This document shows positions 7,824-16,157 of a DNA stretch of 22,519 nt, piece after piece (position 1 is the stretch's first letter; the number at the start of each line of letters is the position of its first letter). The position numbers were made by a program, and so were the translations under genes. The DNA is from Treponemataceae bacterium (GTDB taxonomy: Bacteria; Spirochaetota; Spirochaetia; Treponematales; Treponemataceae), in assembly GCA_024697985.1 (NCBI GenBank), contig JAILRX010000156.1:1-22519 (forward strand). The letters run 5' to 3'. The notes beneath the pieces are model-generated. The model was not told the DNA's origin. It saw only the letters and a program-made list of their open reading frames with translations, and did not search any database.

Positions 7824-9302
7824 CTACAAAATATATCGGGAAATATCCTGATTCTGGAAAATTCCTGTAAGTTTCTGATCGACATAGGCTGCATCAATCT
7901 TGATTGTCTCGCCCTTATGCTCATCAGCCTCGAAGGAAATGTCTTCGAGAAGGGTTTCCATAATCGTATGAAGTCTACGTGCTCCGATATTTTCGATTCG
8001 GCTGTTTACGTCATAGGCGATAAAACTCATACGCTTGATGGCATCTTCAGTGAATTCGAGCTTAACGTCCTCAGTTTCCATCAGGCTGACGTACTGCTTG
8101 ATGAGGGAATTTTTAGGTTCCTTAAGGATAAGCTCAAAATCATCCGCATTGAGTGATGTAAGCTCAACTCGAAGTGGGAATCGGCCCTGGAGTTCTGCAA
8201 TGAGGTCGCTCGGTTTTGAAACGCTGAACGCACCGCTTGCAATAAACAAAATGTGGGTCGTGTCGATGACGCCGAATTTTGTATTAACGCTTGAACCTTC
8301 AATAATCGGAAGGATGTCGCGCTGAACGCCCTCGCGGCTTACGTCCTGTCCGCCGCCACCGCTTGAAGAAGAAGAATTTGCAATCTTGTCGATTTCGTCG
8401 ATGAAAATAATTCCCATCTGTTCTACACGGTGCTTTGCGATGTCGGCAACCTTATCCATGTCTACCATGCTGTCCAAAATCTCTTCGGTAAGGATTTTTC
8501 GAGCCTCAGCAATCGTAACCATTCTGCGTTTTGAACCTGAACCGTTCATCATCGAAGCAAGGTTCTGCATCGTTGATTCAAGATCTTCGATTGAGCCGCC
8601 TGCAAAAATTTCCATCGTCGGAGTTCCGCCACGTCTGCTTACAGTTACTTCAACTTCGCGCTCCTCAAGCTTGCCTTCCCGGAGCATTGTCCTGAATTTT
8701 TCACGGGTTGAATTATCCACGGTCTTTTCAGTGCCTGTTGAAGGTGGAACCATGAAAAATCCGTTTCCTGGGATCGGTTTGTCAGAAACGGCAGATTCTG
8801 CATCATGCGAAGAGTCAAAAGATGCAGAATCCGGCTTTTTATCAGTTTTTCTATCCTTAGGATTTGAGCCAGGAAGCAAAAGATCGAGAAGCTTTTCCTC
8901 AACCTTCTTTTCGGCATCAGCTTTGAGCTGTTCCTGCATCTCCGATTTGACCATCTTGTAGCCAACGCTCATGAGGTCTCGAATCATCGATTCAACGTCA
9001 CGGCCGACATATCCGACTTCGGTATACTTTGTAGCCTCAACCTTCAAAAAAGGCGCACCGCAAAGTTTTGCAAGACGTCGGGCAATTTCTGTTTTACCGA
9101 CACCTGTAGGTCCAATCATCAGGATGTTTTTTGGAGCAATTTCATCCCTTATCTCTTCCGGGAGCTTCAGTCGTCGGGTTCTGTTTCGAAGGGCAATGGC
9201 GACGGCTTTCTTGGCCTTTTCCTGCCCGATAATATAGTGGTCCAGCTGCTGAACAATCTGTTTTGGAGTAAGTTCCTCAAGGCCTTTTTCGTTTTCACTC
9301 AT
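7824..9302 (-). CDS. hslU: HslU, ATPase subunit of the HslVU protease
   Basis: This 492-residue AAA+ unfoldase feeds substrates to the HslV peptidase. In order: pore loop GYVG (97-100), Walker A GPTGVGKT (64-71), an I domain from about 110 to 245, Walker B IIFIDEID (298-305), sensor 2 GARRLHT (440-446), and the C-terminal tail DISRYIL that docks into HslV. It is about 50 residues longer than E. coli HslU; the extra length is a Ser/Asp/Lys-rich, probably disordered stretch near 145-200 in the I domain. An upstream TTG at 9311 is possible, but the ATG at 9302 has a GAGGAG site 10 nt before it, whereas that site touches the TTG. The start lies 1 bp after the hslV stop. Confidence 0.97.
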   Translation of the reverse strand: MSENEKGLEELTPKQIVQQLDHYIIGQEKAKKAVAIALRNRTRRLKLPEEIRDEIAPKNILMIGPTGVGKTEIARRLAKLCGAPFLKVEATKYTEVGYVGRDVESMIRDLMSVGYKMVKSEMQEQLKADAEKKVEEKLLDLLLPGSNPKDRKTDKKPDSASFDSSHDAESAVSDKPIPGNGFFMVPPSTGTEKTVDNSTREKFRTMLREGKLEEREVEVTVSRRGGTPTMEIFAGGSIEDLESTMQNLASMMNGSGSKRRMVTIAEARKILTEEILDSMVDMDKVADIAKHRVEQMGIIFIDEIDKIANSSSSSGGGGQDVSREGVQRDILPIIEGSSVNTKFGVIDTTHILFIASGAFSVSKPSDLIAELQGRFPLRVELTSLNADDFELILKEPKNSLIKQYVSLMETEDVKLEFTEDAIKRMSFIAYDVNSRIENIGARRLHTIMETLLEDISFEADEHKGETIKIDAAYVDQKLTGIFQNQDISRYIL

Positions 9303-9303
9303 T

Positions 9304-9846
9304 TTAGTCAAGCTCCTCTACTGTTACGTTCTGGTTTGTATAAATGCAAATTCCACCGGCAATTCTCAAGGAACGCTCTGCAATTTCCTTTGCGCTGAGG
9401 TCTGAGCAGTCCAGATAAGCGAGGGCTGCAGAATAGGCATAATTTCCGCCCGAACCGATTGCAATCGCATCATTTTCCGGCTCGATTACGTTTCCATCTC
9501 CGCTTATCAGCAAAATTGTGTTTTTATCAGCAACCAAAAGCATTGCCTCAAGTTTCTGAAGCATTCTGTCCGTACGCCATGCCTTTGCAAGCTCAACTGC
9601 AGAACGAGTTACATCTCCGCCAAATTCATTTACCTTTGCCTCAAATCGGTCCAAAAGAGTAAATGCATCAGCGACGCTTCCTGCAAAACCGGTCAGGATT
9701 TTTCCACCATAGATTTTTCTAACCTTGGTTGCATTGCCCTTGCAGACTGTCTCACCAAGAGTGCACTGACCGTCTCCTGCCATGGCAACTTTTCCGTCTT
9801 TTTTAACGGCAATAATCGTAGTACTTCTGATTTTTGGATTACTCAT
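9304..9846 (-). CDS. hslV: HslV, threonine peptidase subunit of the HslVU protease
   Basis: This 180-residue proteasome-related peptidase has the N-terminal block RSTTIIAVKK, in which Thr9 is the expected catalytic nucleophile after removal of an eight-residue leader. Conserved family blocks are present: AGDGQCTLG, the GFAGSVADAFTL loop, LAKAWRTDRMLQKLEA and AIGSGGNYAYSAA. Together with HslU it degrades misfolded and regulatory proteins in the cytoplasm. GAGGTG lies 5 nt upstream of the ATG. It is first in a two-gene hslV-hslU unit and diverges from the chemoreceptor gene, with promoters for both in the 130-bp gap. Confidence 0.97.
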   Translation of the reverse strand: MSNPKIRSTTIIAVKKDGKVAMAGDGQCTLGETVCKGNATKVRKIYGGKILTGFAGSVADAFTLLDRFEAKVNEFGGDVTRSAVELAKAWRTDRMLQKLEAMLLVADKNTILLISGDGNVIEPENDAIAIGSGGNYAYSAALAYLDCSDLSAKEIAERSLRIAGGICIYTNQNVTVEELD

Positions 9847-9863
9847 AAAACACCTCTTTAAAA

Positions 9864-9893
9864 AATATAACTAAAACCGCTTTGAATAGGCAA
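9864..9893 (-). promoter_or_regulatory. Candidate sigma70 promoter for hslVU
   Basis: On the minus strand TTGCCT (9888-9893) is followed after 18 bp by TATATT (9864-9869), four and five matches to the consensus hexamers. It lies about 18 bp upstream of the hslV ATG. The spacing is acceptable, but the -35 is weak. Confidence 0.35.
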
Positions 9894-9918
9894 GAGAAAA
9901 AAAATACTGAATTAAAAT

Positions 9919-9947
9919 TTTACTTATATCAAAAATCAATGTATAAT
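9919..9947 (+). promoter_or_regulatory. Candidate sigma70 promoter for the chemoreceptor gene
   Basis: A perfect -10 TATAAT (9942-9947) sits 30 bp upstream of the ATG at 9977. A weak -35 TTTACT (9919-9924, four of six) lies 17 bp upstream of it. A good Shine-Dalgarno GGAG (9968-9971) precedes the start codon by 5 nt. I see no sigma28 motif here, so the receptor may not belong to the flagellar regulon. Confidence 0.45.
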
Positions 9948-9976
9948 TTTAAGAAATCATTAAGAATGGAGTTAAT

Positions 9977-12082
9977 ATGAAAAATAAGACCGACAAAAAG
10001 AAAAAAACTGGACTATCAAACGTAAAGATGTCCCTGATGATAAAATACGGACTGGGCATTTTAGGTTTTGTAATTGTCCTCAGTACATCAAACATGCTGA
10101 ATGTCGGTAATGCAATTCTTGAAACCGTAACCGAACGATACGGTTCATCATTATTGACTCTTACAAGCTGTACTACAGCTTCCCTTGCAAATCACCTGGA
10201 ATACCTGATTTCAGAAATGAAAATCTATGCTGAATCTGATGAAGCAAAAGCCGGCGATGTCGTTAAGACGGTAACATTCATGAGGTCGCATAAAGAACTG
10301 AAAAACGCTGAATTCTCTTCATTAGCCTTCGTTGCAGCAGACGGAAGGGCCTATTTTGACAACGGAACACAGACTCCAAGAGGTGAATTTTCAGACATCG
10401 ACGTACACAAGCAGATAATCGAAAACAATAAGGACCGATATATCGGAAACGCGCTCATGCTTCCTGACAGCAAATCTTCGTTTATTCCTCTCGCCCTTGC
10501 AGTTAAAAACCGTAGCGGAGTTCCATACGGATACATGCTCGGTCTTCTTTCTACAGAAATTTTTTCGGCAAACAACTCCCTTTATCGAGAAGGAAAAACA
10601 GGTTTTGTTTTCATCACTGATGGAAACGGCACCATTATAGCCCATCCTGATTCGCAATATCTGGACAACAACTTGAGCATCTTCCCGGATGTTAAGGAAA
10701 AAGTTTATTCAGAACCTGCCGGTATGAGCATAGCAAAACTTGACGGCAAAAAAGTCATGGTAACACATAACCCTGCAATCAATGCACCATGGACAGTTGG
10801 AATCATGATTGACCTTGATGAAGTCCAAAGCTACGCAGGGCGAGGAAGAATGACAGCCGCAGTCGGTGGTATTTGCATGGAAGTTCTGATTTTCATTTCC
10901 ATAATGATAATTTTCTCAATGATCGTAAAAGGAATCAAAAACGTAAACAGCCAGATTCTCAACCTTACTCTTGGAAACGCAGACCTTACAAAGCACGTTG
11001 AAGTTAAATCCCGGGACGAAATCGGAGAACTTGCCATCAACACAAATAAATTCATCGATAAATTCCACGACATCGTCGTTACCATTAAAAATTCTGGTAA
11101 GGAAATCGAAGAAGTTGATGATGACCTTCAGGACCAGGTTTCACTTACAAAAAGTTCTGTAAGCGAAGTTAAGGGTTCTGTAAACCTCGTTCGCGAGCAG
11201 GTAGAAAAGCAGGTAATCGCAGCCGAAGAATCAGGAGATTCTGCTTCACGAATTTCACAGAACATCATCCATCTTGAAAAAATGATTGAAACACAGGCCG
11301 CAAGCGTAGAACAGGCTTCAGCCGCAATTGAAGAAATGATCGGAAACATCCGTTCAGTAGATACTTCGGTTGGAAAAATGAGCGATTCATTCAAGACTCT
11401 TCAAAACAACACAAAAATCGGTCAGGAACACAATACTCTCGTATTCAACCTGATCCAAAACATAGCAGATCTTTCAACATCAATGGTTGAAGCAAACGAC
11501 AGCATTCAGGCAATTGCAGAACAGACAAACCTTCTTGCAATGAATGCCGCAATCGAAGCCGCACATGCAGGTGATGCAGGAAAAGGATTCAGCGTAGTTG
11601 CAGATGAAATCAGAAAGCTTGCTGAAACTTCTGCCGAGCAGTCTACAAAAATCGGAAGCGACATTGCAAACATTCAGGAAGGAATCGAAAAGGTTGTTGC
11701 TGCCTCGAACGATTCGGACAAGTCATATAAGGACGTATATCAGGGAATTGAAGGAACAAGCCAGCTTGTAAGACAGGTCAAGGGAGCACTCGATGAACAG
11801 GAAGAAGGTTCAAAACAGATTCTTCAGGCCCTCGAAGCCATGACAAGTTCAGCGACCGACGTAAAGACTGCCGCAAAGGAAATGACAAGAGGCGGACTTG
11901 AAATCAACAGCAACATGGAATCGCTCAAGAATTCTATGATGCACATCGGTTCAGCCATTGCGGATATCGACTCGACAATCCAGCACGTTGATGACGTTGC
12001 AACAAAACTTCATGAGGTTTCCGGCGACATGCAGGAATCAACGAAGAAGATCAACAAGGATATCAACAACTTTATCGTATAA
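9977..12082 (+). CDS. Methyl-accepting chemotaxis protein with periplasmic Cache-type sensor
   Basis: This 701-residue membrane receptor has a transmembrane helix near residues 25-46, a periplasmic sensor from about 50 to 292, and a second transmembrane helix near 295-318. A HAMP-like linker (about 320-372) and a long cytoplasmic coiled coil follow. The sensor resembles dCache domains, notably KTGFVFITDGNGTIIAHPD (207-225). The hairpin tip that binds CheA and CheW is unmistakable: IAEQTNLLAMNAAIEAAHAG (513-532). Possible methylation sites include Glu/Gln pairs near 443-453. No C-terminal CheR-tethering pentapeptide is seen. The ligand cannot be told from sequence. It is alone on the plus strand, with its own promoter, and ends 2 bp from the convergent xerC stop. 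Confidence 0.95.
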   Translation: MKNKTDKKKKTGLSNVKMSLMIKYGLGILGFVIVLSTSNMLNVGNAILETVTERYGSSLLTLTSCTTASLANHLEYLISEMKIYAESDEAKAGDVVKTVTFMRSHKELKNAEFSSLAFVAADGRAYFDNGTQTPRGEFSDIDVHKQIIENNKDRYIGNALMLPDSKSSFIPLALAVKNRSGVPYGYMLGLLSTEIFSANNSLYREGKTGFVFITDGNGTIIAHPDSQYLDNNLSIFPDVKEKVYSEPAGMSIAKLDGKKVMVTHNPAINAPWTVGIMIDLDEVQSYAGRGRMTAAVGGICMEVLIFISIMIIFSMIVKGIKNVNSQILNLTLGNADLTKHVEVKSRDEIGELAINTNKFIDKFHDIVVTIKNSGKEIEEVDDDLQDQVSLTKSSVSEVKGSVNLVREQVEKQVIAAEESGDSASRISQNIIHLEKMIETQAASVEQASAAIEEMIGNIRSVDTSVGKMSDSFKTLQNNTKIGQEHNTLVFNLIQNIADLSTSMVEANDSIQAIAEQTNLLAMNAAIEAAHAGDAGKGFSVVADEIRKLAETSAEQSTKIGSDIANIQEGIEKVVAASNDSDKSYKDVYQGIEGTSQLVRQVKGALDEQEEGSKQILQALEAMTSSATDVKTAAKEMTRGGLEINSNMESLKNSMMHIGSAIADIDSTIQHVDDVATKLHEVSGDMQESTKKINKDINNFIV

Positions 12083-12084
12083 AA

Positions 12085-13011
12085 CTAGTCTTTTTTGCCG
12101 CTGTGAGGATGAGCCTGCTCGTAGGCCTTTTTGATCGACTCAGTCGTTACATGAGTGTAGCGCTGGGTCGTAGAAATCGAAGAGTGCCCGAGCATTTCCT
12201 GCACTACCCTTATGTCCGCGCCGTTTGAAAGCATTGTCGTGGCAAAGGTGTGACGGAAAGCATGAGGAAAAAGATTTTTTCCGATACCGTCCTTATCCGT
12301 AGAATACCTTGTGATGATGAAGCGGATTCCACGTGGCGAAAGCCTTGTTCCCCGCTGATTTACAAAAAGAAAATCCGAAGGCAAAAATTTTGTAAGCTTA
12401 AAGCGCAAAGCCCGGCTTTCAAGATAATCATTGAATTTTTGAATTGCTTCCGAACTGAAAAACACCCTGCGGTCCTTATTGCCCTTTCCACGAACCACAG
12501 CTGAAGTTTTATCATGACTGAGGTCAGAAAAACGCAGGCTTGAAAGCTCGCTTACACGACAGCCTGATGTAAACAGCATCAAAAAAAGTGCCTGGTCACG
12601 CTCTTCCCACAAAAGTTCATGCTCCTCAGGTTGAGCGCACATTTTGGAAAGCTCTGATTTTGTAAGATATGTCGGAAGTTTTTTTGAATTTTTAAGCGTA
12701 TGAACCTGAAGCGCAACATTTTTTTGAACATAGCCGAATTTCTTGCAGTATAAAAAAAACGAACGAAGGCTGGAAATAAACTGATTTATTGATGCAGGAT
12801 CTTTTTTTTCACGGTTCAGGCGGGCAATTGCCATACGCAAATCCTGTTCAGAAACAGAATCCACGCAGACTTTTTCGTCGGATCTGAGCTCCCGGACGCT
12901 TTCTGAAAGATATTCCAGATTGCGTCTGTAGGCATTTACGGTGTTTTGCGAATACGACTTTATGCTGTCGATGTACACGAGAAAATCCTGTATGCATTCA
13001 TCGAGCAGCAT
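12085..13011 (-). CDS. xerC: Tyrosine recombinase, XerC-like
   Basis: This 308-residue lambda-integrase-family recombinase has an N-terminal SAM-like core-binding domain (about 1-95) and a C-terminal catalytic domain with the complete active set R152, K176, H250, R253, H276 and Tyr285 (LGHSSISTTQRYTHV). Xer enzymes resolve chromosome dimers at dif during division. The frame extends to a GTG at 13089, which would overlap topA by 68 bp and add a non-family tail. The ATG at 13011 gives normal Xer length and lies 10 bp after the topA stop, though its Shine-Dalgarno is weak. The C versus D label is tentative: the second Xer (16953-17882) looks more XerD-like, so this one is probably its partner. 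It converges on the chemoreceptor gene. Confidence 0.85.
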   Translation of the reverse strand: MLLDECIQDFLVYIDSIKSYSQNTVNAYRRNLEYLSESVRELRSDEKVCVDSVSEQDLRMAIARLNREKKDPASINQFISSLRSFFLYCKKFGYVQKNVALQVHTLKNSKKLPTYLTKSELSKMCAQPEEHELLWEERDQALFLMLFTSGCRVSELSSLRFSDLSHDKTSAVVRGKGNKDRRVFFSSEAIQKFNDYLESRALRFKLTKFLPSDFLFVNQRGTRLSPRGIRFIITRYSTDKDGIGKNLFPHAFRHTFATTMLSNGADIRVVQEMLGHSSISTTQRYTHVTTESIKKAYEQAHPHSGKKD

Positions 13012-13021
13012 TTTTTTATTT

Positions 13022-15184
13022 TCAGTCGTTTGTATCGGTTGCAAAAACCTCTTCTCCTTCCTTGTCTTCGGCGGTGTGCAGGTAATCACAATCCGGATTT
13101 ATGCAGGCCTTGTAATTGCCGTTTTTCTTGTCGTATTTTTCAACAAGGAACCATCCGCACTTAGGACAATTCTGATTGATTGGCTTGAAGTGGCTGATGA
13201 AGTCGCATTCAGGATGATTCGTACATCCGTAGAACTCTTTTCCTCGACCACGTGATTTTCTGGCAACGATTTCGCCACCACAACCAGGTCTCGGGCACTT
13301 TGCAAGCGGAATCGATCTTGTGTTGTGGCACTCAGGGAATCCTGAACATGCCAAAAAGTAGCCGAATCGACCAAGCTTTTTAACCATCGGTTTTCCGCAA
13401 AGTTCGCAGATTTTATCTGTAGGTTCATCCAAAGAACCCTTGTAGCTTTCAAGACTGGTCATCAGTTCATCTACGTGTTCCTTGAACGGAAAATAGAATT
13501 CCTTCATCATGTCAGGCCATTCGAACTTGTCTTCTTCTACCAAGTCAAGTTTATTTTCCATGTCGGCAGTAAATGTTTCGTTGATGATGTCTGGGAAACT
13601 TTCAACAAGGATTTTGTAGATCATTTTTCCAAGAGCCGTAGGAACGAGCTGCTTGTTGTTACGGGTAACGTAATATCGTTCAAGCAATACAGAAATGATC
13701 GGCGCATAAGTTGATGGTCGACCTATTCCCTTTTCTTCAAGCACTTTTACGATCGAAGCATCCGTATAACGGGCTGGTCCTGAAGTAAAATGCTGTTCAG
13801 GGAAGAATTTTTCTACGCTGAGTTTTTCCCCAATTTTAAGGTTAGGAACAGAACCTGATGTATCTTCTTTTGATGAAAGAAGTTTGATGGCCTTGTAAAA
13901 ACCTTTTTCAATGAGTTTGCTTCCAGAAAGTCGGAAAATTGCATTATCTGCCTGGATATCAACGCTTACAGTCTTGCTTTTTGCATTGTTCATCTGACTT
14001 GAAACGAACCGTTCCCAAATAATCGAATAAAGACGGAATTGGTCTCTGGTAAGAGATTCTTTTACGCTTTCCGGAGTATATGTAACGTATGTCGGACGGA
14101 TTGCTTCATGCGCGTCCTGGGCCTTTTTTCCAACAGCATATTCAATCGGTTTTTCCGGCATCTGTCCGTCGTAATTTTCAGCAATGAATTTTCGAACGTC
14201 ATCGAGGGCCACATTTGAAATACGAACTGAGTCTGTTCGCATGTAAGTGATAAGACCTACACGATTAGATCCGATATTGATACCTTCATAGAGCTGCTGG
14301 GCAACCTGCATTGTCTTTTTTGAAGTAAAGCCAAGCTTGTTTGCAGCGGCCTGCTGTAATTTTGATGTCGTAAAAGGAGCCTTTGGACGGATAGTCTTTT
14401 CAGATTCCTTGATGTCTACAACCACGCATTCTGAACCAGAAATCTTTGCAATAATGTCGTTTACGCTCTTTTCATTCTTAAGTTCCGGCTTTTTTCCGTC
14501 ATACTGAACGAGCTGTGAATGAAGGATTGTCTTTCCCTTTGAAAAATCAGCATCCAGCGTCCAATATTCATCTGGAATGAATTCTTCAACTTCTTTCTCT
14601 CGCTCACAGATAAGCCTGAGTGCAACAGACTGTACGCGTCCTGCAGAAAGTCCGTTCTTAACTTTTTTCCACAAAAGTGGTGAAAGGTTATAACCTACAA
14701 GTCGGTCCAAGACACGACGTGCTTTCTGAGCATTTACCTTAGATTCCTGAATTTCATGCGGATTTTTAACGGCTTCTGTAATTGCGCCTGGTGTAATTTC
14801 GTTGAACACGATTCGTTTGATTGAAGCACTGGTCTTGTCCTGCAAGGCTCGGTTCAAGTGCCATGCAATAGCCTCTCCTTCGCGGTCGTTATCACTTGCG
14901 AGCAGAACGGCTGTTGATTTTTTAGCTTCTTTCTGCAAATCTTTCAAAATTTTCGCTCTACCGCGAACCGTAATATATTCTGGCTGGAAGTTATTTTCTA
15001 CATCAACTGCGATTCTTGATTTTGGCAAATCAATAAGATGTCCCATTGAAGCCCGGACCGTATATCCAGGTCCAAGATACTTTTCGATTGTTTTTGCCTT
15101 GGCAGGAGACTCTACGATAATTAAAGTTTGATTTTTTGCTTTTGTACTTTTTGAAGTTTTCTTTTTTTCTGATGTTTGAGCCAT
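13022..15184 (-). CDS. topA: DNA topoisomerase I (type IA)
   Basis: This 720-residue enzyme relaxes negative supercoils through a 5'-phosphotyrosine link. The N-terminal TOPRIM domain has LIIVESPAKAKTIEKYLG (21-38) and the metal-binding DNDREGEA (98-105). The active-site tyrosine is Tyr314 in ITYMRTDS. The C-terminal region carries three four-cysteine zinc ribbons, at about 593-619, 630-660 and 673-699. A Lys/Ser-rich N-terminal tail of about 18 residues precedes the core. GAGGG lies upstream of the ATG. It follows dprA by 43 bp, in a gap with a perfect -10 hexamer, and precedes xerC by 10 bp. The dprA-topA pair is common in many bacteria. Confidence 0.98.
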   Translation of the reverse strand: MAQTSEKKKTSKSTKAKNQTLIIVESPAKAKTIEKYLGPGYTVRASMGHLIDLPKSRIAVDVENNFQPEYITVRGRAKILKDLQKEAKKSTAVLLASDNDREGEAIAWHLNRALQDKTSASIKRIVFNEITPGAITEAVKNPHEIQESKVNAQKARRVLDRLVGYNLSPLLWKKVKNGLSAGRVQSVALRLICEREKEVEEFIPDEYWTLDADFSKGKTILHSQLVQYDGKKPELKNEKSVNDIIAKISGSECVVVDIKESEKTIRPKAPFTTSKLQQAAANKLGFTSKKTMQVAQQLYEGINIGSNRVGLITYMRTDSVRISNVALDDVRKFIAENYDGQMPEKPIEYAVGKKAQDAHEAIRPTYVTYTPESVKESLTRDQFRLYSIIWERFVSSQMNNAKSKTVSVDIQADNAIFRLSGSKLIEKGFYKAIKLLSSKEDTSGSVPNLKIGEKLSVEKFFPEQHFTSGPARYTDASIVKVLEEKGIGRPSTYAPIISVLLERYYVTRNNKQLVPTALGKMIYKILVESFPDIINETFTADMENKLDLVEEDKFEWPDMMKEFYFPFKEHVDELMTSLESYKGSLDEPTDKICELCGKPMVKKLGRFGYFLACSGFPECHNTRSIPLAKCPRPGCGGEIVARKSRGRGKEFYGCTNHPECDFISHFKPINQNCPKCGWFLVEKYDKKNGNYKACINPDCDYLHTAEDKEGEEVFATDTND

Positions 15185-15220
15185 AAAACCCTCTATATAA
15201 AACCTACTTAAATTTTAAAC

Positions 15221-15249
15221 ATTATATTCAATTAAACAATGCTTTTAAA
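15221..15249 (-). promoter_or_regulatory. Candidate sigma70 promoter for topA
   Basis: In the dprA-topA gap the minus strand has a perfect -10 TATAAT (15221-15226). A weak -35 TTTAAA (15244-15249) lies 17 bp upstream, inside the end of dprA. The predicted start would give a leader of about 30 nt with a GAGGG ribosome site. The DNA here is AT-rich, which raises the chance of a random match. Confidence 0.35.
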
Positions 15250-16154
15250 AGTTCGTCAACACTATCTACAACATTTGCGCCATCTTCTACATAAGAAGAA
15301 ACTCGTTGAATTTTCATCGCGTTTGCCATCCTGGCACTTTTATTTTTCAAATACTCATCGCCAAGTTTTTTGTCCATTTCAACCGCGTTCGTATGGAAAA
15401 ACAGGTCGCGGTTTTGTTCTATGGCAAAATCGGCGGTAATCAACGAGCCTGATTTTGGCGGCGCTTCCATTACGACAACACCCTGCGAAAGGCCTGATAT
15501 GATTCGGTTTCGCTGGGGAAAACGATATTTCAAAGGAGCTTCCATCGGAGGATGTTCACTTATGATTACTCCGCCCTTTTCTAAAATTGCGGCCGCAAGC
15601 TTTACGTTGTTTCTCGGATAGATTTCATCAACTCCGCATGCAAGAACCGCAATCGTTTTCCCATCTGAAAGGGTTCCGGTGTGAGAAGCCGTATCTATTC
15701 CGTTGGCAAGCCCTGAAATAACAACAAAACCGCGACGGCACAGCTGAGATGAAAAGTCCCTGGTAATTCGGGCACCCTCTGCTGAGCAATGGCGGCTTCC
15801 AACCATGGCGATTGAAGGCAAATTCAAAAGACCCTTATCTCCACGATAAAAAATCATATAGGGGCAGTCGTAAATCTGCTTTAAAATTGCCGGAAAATCA
15901 GGATCTGAATAATGAATCGCGCCAATTCCTAGCTGCTTCATCAGGGCAAAATCCCGGTTCACGATTCCTGTAAGATTCAAGAACGGAAAAATCTTTGTCT
16001 TTAAAACCCTGCCGACAGCGAGTTCCAGCTGCGAAAGAGAAAGACAGGCAAGTTCTTCAACGCTTGAAAACTTTTTTTCAAGCAAAAGCTTTTCTTCAAG
16101 AGTCAAAAATTCAAATAAAGACAGTGCAATGCGGAGCCGTAGTTTTTCGTCCAT
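15228..16154 (-). CDS. dprA: DprA/Smf, DNA-processing protein (RecA loader)
   Basis: This 308-residue protein has the extended Rossmann fold of DprA: SGLANGIDTASHTG (147-160), RFPQRNRIISGLS (211-223) and SGSLITADFA (235-244). The N-terminal 80 or so residues form a helical SAM-like region. DprA protects incoming single strands and loads RecA during natural transformation; in bacteria without known competence, as in most spirochetes, its role is less clear. It begins 3 bp after the TPR lipoprotein stop, with only a poor ribosome site (AGGA next to the ATG), which suggests coupled translation. topA follows. Length is slightly below the family average, because a C-terminal winged-helix domain is short or missing. 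Confidence 0.95.
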   Translation of the reverse strand: MDEKLRLRIALSLFEFLTLEEKLLLEKKFSSVEELACLSLSQLELAVGRVLKTKIFPFLNLTGIVNRDFALMKQLGIGAIHYSDPDFPAILKQIYDCPYMIFYRGDKGLLNLPSIAMVGSRHCSAEGARITRDFSSQLCRRGFVVISGLANGIDTASHTGTLSDGKTIAVLACGVDEIYPRNNVKLAAAILEKGGVIISEHPPMEAPLKYRFPQRNRIISGLSQGVVVMEAPPKSGSLITADFAIEQNRDLFFHTNAVEMDKKLGDEYLKNKSARMANAMKIQRVSSYVEDGANVVDSVDELLKALFN

Positions 16155-16157
16155 ATC

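Noticed and set aside
8386..8961. A 191-codon open frame on the plus strand
   Set aside because: It is antisense to the centre of hslU, Ser-rich, without motifs or a ribosome site; hslU is certain on the other strand.
12060..12110. Terminator between the chemoreceptor gene and xerC
   Set aside because: The gap is only 2 bp and I saw no GC-rich hairpin followed by a T run on either strand.
13012..13089. Upstream GTG extension of xerC overlapping topA
   Set aside because: The extra 26 residues are topA zinc-ribbon DNA read in another frame and have no counterpart in Xer proteins.
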